Source of the DNA: JAXGMV01 sp040772085
GTDB lineage: Bacteria; Chloroflexota; Anaerolineae; Anaerolineales; Anaerolineaceae
Assembly: GCA_040772085.1 (NCBI GenBank)
Contig: JAXGYU010000001.1
Span: 1,178,001-1,242,000, forward strand
DNA: 64,000 nt
Direction: 5' to 3'
Below, piece after piece: positions 17,483 through 25,105 of this stretch; the first letter of the stretch is position 1; each line of letters starts with the position of its first letter. The translations under genes and the position numbers were made by a program. Under the pieces are notes generated by a model that was given only the letters and a program-made list of their open reading frames with translations, was not told where the DNA came from and made no database searches.

Positions 17483-18481
17483 TCAGGCAGGCACTTCCAT
17501 AATCGTCATCTCTTCACCGTGGAAGATGATCAGTCGTTCCGGCATACATTTGCCGTTTTCACCAAAGCGCATCTCGCCGGTCGGTCCGGGCTGCAAGCCG
17601 GCACTGTCCAGACCTTCCGGGGTAACACCGTTCCCGAACGCGTGGTCGAGGAAGGTCAACGCGCCGTAGGTCATGCCGGGCGAGTCGAAATCAGGCAGCG
17701 GCTGGTTCTTCACAGCCTCAGAAAACAGCTCATTGCTGCGCGACCTGACCTGCGGTGACCAGTGGCGCACCCGTATCTGACGCTTCGGCCAGGCTTCGCC
17801 AGACGGCTGGCGCATGGAGGTCATGCCGTCAGCGGTGATAACCGTGCACTGCGGCCAGGTTTTCAGCGCGGCTTCCGCTAGCTCCGCAGCGGCGGGGTCG
17901 TGCATGGTGAGGAAGATCGAGAAGGGCTGATCGCCCTCAGGCAGAGTCTCCAGCCATTGCTGACCGCGGGCTTCGATCATCTTGCGGAAAGCGCCGAGGC
18001 TCTTCTCCACATAGGCTGCTTCGGCAGCATCCATGTGCGTGTGATGCGCCAGGTCTGCCGGCCAGGGCAGCTTGGTCCAGTTGACCGAGGGCGCGGCGGG
18101 AGCCGCGGCAGCGAGCGCCCGACCAATGCCATCCACGCCGGTGGACATGCGGTAGCGCCGGGCAGAATCGAGCGGCCAGGTCATCAGCTCTTCGACTGTG
18201 CTCTTGATGAATACGATCGGGACGCATTTGGAGAGCTCGCCGGCAACCCGTTCAAAACGCGAAGACTCACCCAGATAGACCAGGATGTCCAGATCCTGCG
18301 GCTGGTAAGGCAGCGGATCGATGCCGAACTGGATGAAGGCTGGCTGCCAGTGACGCGGCGCGGCGGTTGCCGCCTGCCACATCAGTTTGATGGACGCCTC
18401 TTCCGCTTCGCCCAGCGCGGCAAAAACGACAGCTAGTCCGATGCGCGGTTTGTCAGCCGCTGATGCAATTTCGTGGCTCAT
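17483..18481 (-). CDS. Unknown cytosolic protein with periplasmic-binding-protein-like C-terminal signature
   Basis: I do not recognise a named family. The protein has 332 residues from the ATG at 18481, chosen because GGAGGAGG lies 9 nt upstream; a longer frame to 18508 has no such site. There is no signal peptide or membrane helix. The last 70 residues (SPGMTYGALTFLDHAF, then GPTGEMRFGENGKCMPERL) resemble the C-terminal lobe of type-1 ligand-binding proteins of the LivJ kind. The N-terminal half alternates hydrophobic strands and helices (DILVYLGESSRF, VPIVFIKST). It may be a cytosolic ligand-binding or sensory protein for the array, lying between asd and a deacylase gene. This is inference; an Ala-rich stretch sits near residue 120. 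Confidence 0.55.
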   Translation of the reverse strand: MSHEIASAADKPRIGLAVVFAALGEAEEASIKLMWQAATAAPRHWQPAFIQFGIDPLPYQPQDLDILVYLGESSRFERVAGELSKCVPIVFIKSTVEELMTWPLDSARRYRMSTGVDGIGRALAAAAPAAPSVNWTKLPWPADLAHHTHMDAAEAAYVEKSLGAFRKMIEARGQQWLETLPEGDQPFSIFLTMHDPAAAELAEAALKTWPQCTVITADGMTSMRQPSGEAWPKRQIRVRHWSPQVRSRSNELFSEAVKNQPLPDFDSPGMTYGALTFLDHAFGNGVTPEGLDSAGLQPGPTGEMRFGENGKCMPERLIIFHGEEMTIMEVPA

Positions 18482-18565
18482 ACGCTTAGTCCTCCTCCGG
18501 GTGTTCAATCATCTCAGAGCATCCACAAACTTACGTTTGCGGATGCGATTGTGATTATCGAACGC

Positions 18566-19609
18566 TTACTTGCCTTTACCGCGATTCCACTTTTCAACCA
18601 AACCGCGCTTGACCAGTTCCTGAGCAATCTGAACCGCGTTCTGGGCAGCGCCCTTGCGGACGTTGTCAGAAACGACGAAGAAGTTCAGCGCCTTGGGATT
18701 GGAGACATCCTGGCGGATACGGCCGACATGGGTCTCATTGCCGCCGGTCACTTCCACGGGCTGCGGGAATTCGAGCTTGCCGATGTCATCCTTGACGATG
18801 ATGCCGGGCTGCTTCTTGAGCGCCGCGCGGAACTCTTCGGGGGTGACTTTGTTCTTGGTCTCAACGTTCAGGCTGACCGCGTGGCAGATCAGGGTTGGGA
18901 CGCGGATGCAGGTGCAGCTGATCTGCATCTTGGGATCATGCAGCATCTTGCGCGTCTCATTGACCATCTTCCACTCTTCCAGGGTGTAGCCTTCGTCACC
19001 GAACTTGTCGATGAAGGGGATCAGGTTGTAGGCAATCTGATAGGCGAAAATCTGGGGCGGGGTAATCGGGAAACCAGCCGCGCCGTCCATCGCCTGCTTC
19101 TTCAGTTCCATCATGCCGCGCACCGCGCCGCCTGAAGTGGACTGATAGGAAGACGCGACAATGCGTTTGATGGGGGAAAGATCATGCAGGACTTTGTAGG
19201 CAATGATGCAGGCAGCAGTCGTGCAGTTGGGGTTGGCGACGATGCCGGGCATCCAGTCCAGATCTTCCGCGTTCACTTCGGGCACCACCAGCGGCACCTT
19301 GGGGTCCTGGCGGAATGTGCGGCTGTTATCGATGGCAATCACGCCCTTCTTGACAGCCTGCGGCACCAGCACCTTGCTGATTTCGTCGTTGGTGGCGAAG
19401 AACGCGATATCAACGCCTTCAAACGCCTCTTCCTTGGCTTCTTCAGTCAGATACACCTTGTCCTTGAACTTGATCGGCGTATTGACCATGGTGGCATGCT
19501 CGAGCACTTTCAGGTTTTTGACCGGGAATTTGTACTCTTCCATGATATTGAGCATGGTTGTCCCGACCAGGCCGAGCGCGCCTACTACCGCAACGTTATA
19601 CTTCTTCAT
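18566..19609 (-). CDS. asd: Aspartate-semialdehyde dehydrogenase
   Basis: NADPH-dependent reduction of aspartyl-4-phosphate to aspartate semialdehyde, the branch point to lysine/DAP, threonine and methionine. The 347 residues include the Rossmann motif AVVGALGLVG, the catalytic Cys near residue 129 in VANPNCTTAA, the SSYQSTSGG loop and the C-terminal catalytic His in LICHAVSLNVE. The start is the ATG at 19609 behind AAGGAG. Its usual partner lysC lies about 7 kb upstream in the same array, separated by transporter 2 and two creatininase-like genes. Being embedded among transport and amidohydrolase genes, it could also run in reverse as a catabolic step; both are inference. Confidence 0.92.
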   Translation of the reverse strand: MKKYNVAVVGALGLVGTTMLNIMEEYKFPVKNLKVLEHATMVNTPIKFKDKVYLTEEAKEEAFEGVDIAFFATNDEISKVLVPQAVKKGVIAIDNSRTFRQDPKVPLVVPEVNAEDLDWMPGIVANPNCTTAACIIAYKVLHDLSPIKRIVASSYQSTSGGAVRGMMELKKQAMDGAAGFPITPPQIFAYQIAYNLIPFIDKFGDEGYTLEEWKMVNETRKMLHDPKMQISCTCIRVPTLICHAVSLNVETKNKVTPEEFRAALKKQPGIIVKDDIGKLEFPQPVEVTGGNETHVGRIRQDVSNPKALNFFVVSDNVRKGAAQNAVQIAQELVKRGLVEKWNRGKGK

Positions 19610-19647
19610 TTTGTGCTCCTTGAATATCCTCATATGTGGTTTCTGAA

Positions 19648-20373
19648 TTAAGCTTCGCGGGACATCGCGAATTTATCCCAGCCATTTTGCAGAAAATCTT
19701 CCAGCTCGCCGACAGCCAGGTTGTAGAAATCGCGCATCACTGGTTCGGGCTGAATGTACTTGCCGCCCTTGACACCATCGCCGGAGACGTTCTTGACGTC
19801 CTCAGGGGTCTGGGCATAGGTATCTTCGAAGTAGATCTGTTCCTTGAATTTGTCAGGCACCGGCACCGGCATGTTGATCCACTGGAAGGTCTCCAGCCAG
19901 GAGGCGTGATCGCGCTGCGTGCCGCCGAGTTCCTTGATGCGGGCATAGGTCTTGGGCATCAGATACCATTCGCGGAATTTGATGGTCAGATCGGTATGGT
20001 CGATCATGTATTCCGTGATGGCTTCCTTGGCGCGCATGTTACCGCCATGGCCGCTGAAGAACAGGATGCGCTTGAACCCAACGCGGGTGACGCTGTCGAT
20101 CATGTCGCGGATGACGTTGTAATAGGTGCGGACTCTGAGAGATACCGTACCGGGGAATGCCAGCGAGAAAGGCGAGGGGCCAAAGTGCAGCGGCGGCGCC
20201 AGCAGCACGTTCTGTTTGGTGCAGGCGTCCTTGGCAATTTCCCAGGCGCATTGGGTATCGGTGGAGAGTGAGGCGTAGCCATGCTCTTCAGTCGCGCCAA
20301 GGACGAAGACGATCCGGTCGTCTTTCTTCAGATATTCTTCAACCATCATCCAGTTTGCTTGTTCAATCAACAT
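19648..20373 (-). CDS. Creatininase-family amidohydrolase (copy 2b)
   Basis: Shorter creatininase-superfamily member, 241 residues. Metal motifs GATEEHGYASLSTDTQ (Glu, His, Asp) and FFSGHGGNMRA are intact. AAGGAG precedes the ATG. It is a tandem duplicate of the 20387 gene (both start with QANWMMVE or KANWMMVE and share RIVFVLGATEEHGY and DSVTRVGFKR). It belongs to a different subfamily from the 7611/8479 pair, whose metal motif is EQHGP. It lies directly behind transporter 2 and its twin, before asd. Confidence 0.82.
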   Translation of the reverse strand: MLIEQANWMMVEEYLKKDDRIVFVLGATEEHGYASLSTDTQCAWEIAKDACTKQNVLLAPPLHFGPSPFSLAFPGTVSLRVRTYYNVIRDMIDSVTRVGFKRILFFSGHGGNMRAKEAITEYMIDHTDLTIKFREWYLMPKTYARIKELGGTQRDHASWLETFQWINMPVPVPDKFKEQIYFEDTYAQTPEDVKNVSGDGVKGGKYIQPEPVMRDFYNLAVGELEDFLQNGWDKFAMSREA

Positions 20374-20386
20374 TTCTATGCTCCTT

Positions 20387-21121
20387 TTACTTCTTCAACG
20401 GGGCAGTCTTGAGGAACTTGTCCCAGCCGTTTGAGAGGAAATCAACCAATTCGCTGACAGCCAGGTCGACCAGGGCGGTCATGACTTCAGCGGGCTGCTT
20501 GTACTTGCCGCCAAAAACGCCATCGCCCATGATCTGACGCAGTTCTTCGGGCGTCAGGGCATAGTGGTCGGCAGGATAAATCTGTTCCTTGAACTTGTCA
20601 GGAATCTCGACCGGCTGGTTGATGCCCGGGAAGCTCTCGAGCCAGGACGCGTGATCCCAGGAGGTTGAGCCGAGTTCCTGAATGCGGGCGTAAGTCTTGG
20701 GCAGCAGATACCATTCGCGGAATTTGAGATACAGCTCCTCGTCATGGGTGATCAGATACTCGGTAATTGCCTGCTGGGCGCGCATGTTGCCGCCATGCCC
20801 GCTAAAGAACAGGACGCGTTTGAAACCGACGCGGGTGACGCTGTCGAGCATGTCGGTAATCAGATCGAAATAGGTGCTGTTGCGCAGGGAGACAGTGCCG
20901 GGGTACGCCAGTGAAAAAGCGGATGGTCCGAAATGCAGCGGCGGCGCCAGCAGAACGTTGGCCTGTTCACAAGCACGCCGGGCGATCTCCCAGGTCGTCT
21001 GGGTATCGGTTGCCAGCGAGTTATAACCATGCTCCTCAGTTGCCCCCAGTACAAATACAATGCGATCATCATTTTTCAGATAATCTTCAACCATCATCCA
21101 GTTCGCTTTTTCTATTTGCAT
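20387..21121 (-). CDS. Creatininase-family amidohydrolase (copy 2a)
   Basis: Creatininase-superfamily hydrolase, 244 residues from the ATG at 21121, which has GAGGAAG just upstream; a TTG five codons earlier is less likely and would leave the binding site inside the gene. Motifs GATEEHGYNSLATDTQ and FFSGHGGNMRA are present. It follows the OppF-like gene of transporter 2 by 11 bp and precedes its paralog by 13 bp. The pair could form a heteromer or act on sequential intermediates; no evidence in the sequence decides this. Confidence 0.82.
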   Translation of the reverse strand: MQIEKANWMMVEDYLKNDDRIVFVLGATEEHGYNSLATDTQTTWEIARRACEQANVLLAPPLHFGPSAFSLAYPGTVSLRNSTYFDLITDMLDSVTRVGFKRVLFFSGHGGNMRAQQAITEYLITHDEELYLKFREWYLLPKTYARIQELGSTSWDHASWLESFPGINQPVEIPDKFKEQIYPADHYALTPEELRQIMGDGVFGGKYKQPAEVMTALVDLAVSELVDFLSNGWDKFLKTAPLKK

Positions 21122-21132
21122 ATAACTCTTCC

Positions 21133-22191
21133 TCAATTCGTAGTTTTTGTTTCAATGCCCATTTTGGCAATGATGACCGGGCAGGCTGCCTGGTGCCGGT
21201 GACCGATATCCTGCATTTCAGGTTCGTCCACCTTGCAGCTATCAATCGCGAACGGACAGCGCGGATGGAAGCGGCAGCCAGGGGGAATATGGATCGGGCT
21301 GGGCGGGTCGCCGAGCAGCGCGGGACGCTCACTGCGGTTCTCGGGGTCCAGTTCGGGCGCGGCAGCCAGCAGCGCCTTGGTGTAGGGGTGGATCGGGTTG
21401 CTGAACAATTCACGGCTCGGACCAATCTCCATGATCTTGCCCAGGTACATGACCGCGATCCGGTCGCTGACGTGGCGCACCACGCGCAAATCATGCGTGA
21501 CGAAGAGCATGGTGAGATTGAGCTTGCGCTTGAGCTCCAGCAGCAGGTTGATCACCTGTGCCTGGATCGAGACATCGAGCGCCGAGACCGGTTCATCCGC
21601 CAGCAACAGCTCAGGCTCCATAGCGAGCGCCTTGGCAATGCCGATGCGCTGGCGCTGACCGCCGCTGAAGTTTGCCGGCAGGCGGCGCAGAGCGTCGTCC
21701 GTCAGACCGACCATGTTGATCAATTCCTTGACGCGATCCTTGCGCATGATTTCGGGCCGGATCTTATGCACGCTCAGGATCTCCATCAGCACGTCTTCGA
21801 CGGTCATGCGCGGGTTGAGCGATGAGTAGGGGTCCTGGAAGACCACCTGGAATTTACGGCGCTCCTTGCGCAGGTCAGCCTTGCCCAGTTTGACAATATC
21901 CTGTCCGTCGAAATTGATTGAGCCGCTGGTCGGGTCATAGATGCGGGCGATGCAGCGCAGCAGCGTCGTCTTGCCGCTGCCCGATTCGCCTACGAGGCCC
22001 AGGGTTTCTCCCTTGTAGATATCCAGGGAGACATCATCCACAGCATGGACGACTTCTTTCTCATAGCGCAGCAGGGTCTTCAGCAAGCCGAGCGGCAGGT
22101 CGAAATACTTCTTGACATTCCGCACTTCAACCAGCGGTTGGACATCTGCCTCGTCATTGATTTCTGTGATTTTCGGGTCCATATCTCTCAT
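21133..22191 (-). CDS. Peptide-type ABC transporter ATPase, OppF/DppF-like (transporter 2)
   Basis: ATP-binding subunit, 352 residues. Walker A GESGSGKTTLLRC, signature FSGGQRQRIGIAKAL, Walker B LLLADEPVSALD and Cys-rich tail PPGCRFHPRCPFAIDSC are visible. The insert YFDLPLGLLKTLLRYEK before the first beta hairpin is typical of OppF. The start at 22191 follows GAGGT; a second ATG three codons in is possible. It begins 3 bp after the OppD-like gene ends. Confidence 0.92.
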   Translation of the reverse strand: MRDMDPKITEINDEADVQPLVEVRNVKKYFDLPLGLLKTLLRYEKEVVHAVDDVSLDIYKGETLGLVGESGSGKTTLLRCIARIYDPTSGSINFDGQDIVKLGKADLRKERRKFQVVFQDPYSSLNPRMTVEDVLMEILSVHKIRPEIMRKDRVKELINMVGLTDDALRRLPANFSGGQRQRIGIAKALAMEPELLLADEPVSALDVSIQAQVINLLLELKRKLNLTMLFVTHDLRVVRHVSDRIAVMYLGKIMEIGPSRELFSNPIHPYTKALLAAAPELDPENRSERPALLGDPPSPIHIPPGCRFHPRCPFAIDSCKVDEPEMQDIGHRHQAACPVIIAKMGIETKTTN

Positions 22192-22194
22192 GGC

Positions 22195-23181
22195 TTACCT
22201 CACATCCTTGATACACGCCGAGACATGACCAGGTCCGATCTCACGCAGGCCGATCTCGCCGGCCCGGCATTCGTCTGTGGCGAAAGCGCAGCGCGGATGA
22301 AAACGGCAGCCTTCCGGCACATGCGCCAGGTTGGGCGGCAAGCCTGGAATGGGGTCGAGATCTTCGCCAGCCAGCTTGTTGGAGGGCACGGAGTTCATCA
22401 ACCCGAGGGTATACGGATGATGCGGGCGTTTGAAGAGCGTGACTGTGTCGGTCATTTCCATGATCCGGCCGGCGTACATGACAGCCACCCGGTCGGAGGT
22501 CTGCGCGATGACGCCCAGGTCATGCGTGACCATGATCAGGCCCATGCCCAGCTTGTGCTGCAGGCTCACCAATAACTTCAGGATCTGGTCCTGAATGGTG
22601 ACATCGACCGCAGTCGTGGGCTCATCAGCCAGCAGCAGCTTGGGGTTGCGTGAGAGCGCGATGGCAATCATGACGCGCTGGCGCATGCCGCCGCTGAACT
22701 GATGCGGGTATTCGTTCAGCCGCCGTTCCGGAGCGGGGATGCCAACCAGCCGCATCATCTGAACCGCGCGTTCAACCGCTTCTTTCTCGCTGACGCTGCC
22801 GTCCTCCTCAAGCGTCTCCTTGATCTGTTCGCGGATGCGCATGACCGGGTTGAGCGCGGTCATCGGGTCCTGCATGATCATGGCGATGTCATTACCGCGC
22901 ACATCATGGTATTCGTTATTGTTCAGGTTGGTCAGTTCCAGGTCTTTATACTTGATCGAACCCGTGACTATTTTGCCGGGCGGATGAATGAGTCCAATGA
23001 TCGATTTGATCGTCACACTCTTGCCGCTGCCGGATTCTCCGACGATGCCGAAGTTCTCGCCTTCATACACCTTGAAGGAGATACCGTCAACCGCTTTGAT
23101 GTTCGCCTTGGATGTTTCAAAATAGACACGCAAGTCTGAGACGGTCAGTAATTCTTTTTTGCCTGCGGGTATCGCTTCCAT
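22195..23181 (-). CDS. Peptide-type ABC transporter ATPase, OppD/DppD-like (transporter 2)
   Basis: ATP-binding subunit, 328 residues, with Walker A GESGSGKSVTIKS, signature FSGGMRQRVMIAIAL, Walker B LLLADEPTTAVD and a C-terminal CRFHPRCAFATDEC cluster. GGAGG precedes the ATG. It sits 2 bp after the permease gene, so translation is probably coupled. Confidence 0.92.
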   Translation of the reverse strand: MEAIPAGKKELLTVSDLRVYFETSKANIKAVDGISFKVYEGENFGIVGESGSGKSVTIKSIIGLIHPPGKIVTGSIKYKDLELTNLNNNEYHDVRGNDIAMIMQDPMTALNPVMRIREQIKETLEEDGSVSEKEAVERAVQMMRLVGIPAPERRLNEYPHQFSGGMRQRVMIAIALSRNPKLLLADEPTTAVDVTIQDQILKLLVSLQHKLGMGLIMVTHDLGVIAQTSDRVAVMYAGRIMEMTDTVTLFKRPHHPYTLGLMNSVPSNKLAGEDLDPIPGLPPNLAHVPEGCRFHPRCAFATDECRAGEIGLREIGPGHVSACIKDVR

Positions 23182-23183
23182 GG

Positions 23184-24074
23184 TTACGCCTCCTGTCCGC
23201 CGGCGCGCAGGATATCTGCCAGACCATCAGCCAGCAGCGCGAAGCCTGTGCCGGTGAAGATGATGGCAATGCCGGGGAAGAATGAGATCCACCAGGCACG
23301 GCTGATGTAGCTGATGCCTTCCGAAGCAATGGAGCCCCACTCCGGCGTGGGTGGTTTGACGCCCAGCCCGAGGAAGCCCAGGGTGGCGATCAGCAAAATA
23401 TCGAGCGCGATGTCGAGCGCGGCGAAAATGATCACGGTCGAAACGGTATTGGGCAGGATATGCCGCAGCATAATACGTGTGTCACTGAAGCCCAGCGTCC
23501 TGGCACTCATCACATACTCCAGGTTCTTTTGAACCAGAATTTCGGAGCGCACAATACGGGCGTAGATGACCCAACTGCCGATCGTGACGGCAATGACCAC
23601 GTTCTGCAACCCGCTGCCGATGACCGCCACTAAGAGGATCACCAGCACAATAAACGGGAAGGCGACGATGATGTCAACCAGGCGCATCAGGATCTGATCG
23701 ATGATGCCGCCGTAGTATCCAGCCAGCGTGCCGACAACGATGCCGATCACCAGCGGGAAGAAGACTGCCAGGAATCCGACCGAGACATCGAGGCGGGTGG
23801 CAGCGAGGATACGGCTGAAAACATCACGGCCGTAATTGTCGGTGCCGGCCCAGTGCGCGGCGCTTGGCGGCTGGAAGGTCGCTTTCCAGTCCTGTTTGAT
23901 CGGGTTGTATGGCACCAGCATATCTGAGAAAATCGCGACGAAAACAACGACCGCAATGATGACCATGCCCCAGAAGAAGGAGGGGTTGCGCCGCCAGATG
24001 CGCGACTTGCTGGTGAACCAGTTGCGTTGCGGGGGCGCCTGTTGCTCTGTGGCTGAAAGAGAAGTAATTGTCAT
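23184..24074 (-). CDS. Peptide-type ABC transporter permease, OppC/DppC-like (transporter 2)
   Basis: Inner-membrane permease, 296 residues. DppC landmarks are the cytosolic N-terminus, a first helix near residues 33-55, YNPIKQDWKATFQPP and WAGTDNYGRDVFSRI in the external segment, and the EAA loop SARTLGFSDTRIMLRHILPN. AAGGAG precedes the ATG. It is more diverged from the transporter 1 and 3 permeases than those are from each other. Confidence 0.92.
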   Translation of the reverse strand: MTITSLSATEQQAPPQRNWFTSKSRIWRRNPSFFWGMVIIAVVVFVAIFSDMLVPYNPIKQDWKATFQPPSAAHWAGTDNYGRDVFSRILAATRLDVSVGFLAVFFPLVIGIVVGTLAGYYGGIIDQILMRLVDIIVAFPFIVLVILLVAVIGSGLQNVVIAVTIGSWVIYARIVRSEILVQKNLEYVMSARTLGFSDTRIMLRHILPNTVSTVIIFAALDIALDILLIATLGFLGLGVKPPTPEWGSIASEGISYISRAWWISFFPGIAIIFTGTGFALLADGLADILRAGGQEA

Positions 24075-24086
24075 AGTCTGTCTCCT

Positions 24087-25028
24087 TTAGCCTAAAGTGA
24101 CCCGCGGGTCCAGTACGGAATACAGCAGGTCGGTGATTAGATTGATCAGAATGACGATAACCGCGAAGATAAAGGTAACAGCCTGAATGACAATATAATC
24201 GCGCGAGAAGATCGCTTCGATCATCAAACTGCCCATACCGGGGAGTGAGAAGATTTTCTCAACAACCACGGAACCGCCGAGCAGCTTGCCGAAATTCAGG
24301 CCAAGAATAGTCACAGTCGGTAGTAACGCGTTGCGCAAAATGTGTCTGAGATAAACCAGCCGTTCCTTTAAACCTTTCGCCCGCGCGAAGTCAACATAAT
24401 CAGCGCCCATGACGTTGATAATGTCCGACCGCAGGGAGCGTACCAGCCACGAGGATTGGGACATGGCGAGAGTGAGCGCCGGCAGGAAGAGGTGATACAT
24501 ATTGCCCCTGAAGTCCCTTCCAATGCCGCTGACTGGGAAAATATCCCACTTCACCGCAAACAATATCAGCAGCACCGTACCTATCCAGAACTGCGGCATA
24601 CCCAGCGCCACCATGAACGATACTCTGATCGTCTGATCAATCGGCGTGTCTTTTTTGGTAGCAGCCAGCATTGCCAGCGGTACGGTGAGCAGGATGGAAA
24701 GCGTGGTAGCGTAAACCGCGAGGAAGAAGGTACGAGGCATACGCTCGGCAATCAGACCCATGACCGGCGTCGCGTACAACAGCGAGTTGCCGAAATCGAG
24801 TTTTGCCAGTTTAGTCATGAAGATCCAGTATTGCACCATGACGGGCTGGTCGAGTCCCATCTGCCGGCGGAAGTTTTCGATCGCTTCCGGTGTCGCCCGA
24901 ATGCCCAGGCGGATCAACGCCGGGTCTCCGGGGATGATCCGGACGACGAAAAAGAGAATGATGGTGATGCCAAGCGCGACTGGCAGTAATTGCAGCAGCC
25001 TGACAAGAATGTAGTTTAGTCGTTGCAT
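24087..25028 (-). CDS. Peptide-type ABC transporter permease, OppB/DppB-like (transporter 2)
   Basis: Inner-membrane permease, 313 residues, six helices, with RIIPGDPALIRLG after helix 1, the EAA loop FARAKGLKERLVYLRHILRNA and terminal DLLYSVLDPRVTLG. GGAGG precedes the ATG. It is separated from the binding-protein gene by a strong 14-bp hairpin (25062-25093). Confidence 0.92.
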   Translation of the reverse strand: MQRLNYILVRLLQLLPVALGITIILFFVVRIIPGDPALIRLGIRATPEAIENFRRQMGLDQPVMVQYWIFMTKLAKLDFGNSLLYATPVMGLIAERMPRTFFLAVYATTLSILLTVPLAMLAATKKDTPIDQTIRVSFMVALGMPQFWIGTVLLILFAVKWDIFPVSGIGRDFRGNMYHLFLPALTLAMSQSSWLVRSLRSDIINVMGADYVDFARAKGLKERLVYLRHILRNALLPTVTILGLNFGKLLGGSVVVEKIFSLPGMGSLMIEAIFSRDYIVIQAVTFIFAVIVILINLITDLLYSVLDPRVTLG

Positions 25029-25061
25029 AGGGCCTCCGTAGTCAACATGCGGGAGAGGCTT

Positions 25062-25093
25062 CTGGTCTCCCCTGATTGCTCAGGGGAGACCAG
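25062..25093 (-). other. Hairpin between binding-protein and permease genes (transporter 2)
   Basis: A perfect 14-bp inverted repeat CTGGTCTCCCCTGA / TCAGGGGAGACCAG with a 4-nt loop lies in the 77-bp gap between the SBP stop and the permease start. No U-tract follows on the minus strand, so it probably acts on mRNA stability or partial termination, giving more binding protein than permease. Confidence 0.75.
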
Positions 25094-25105
25094 TATTAAT
25101 TGAAA

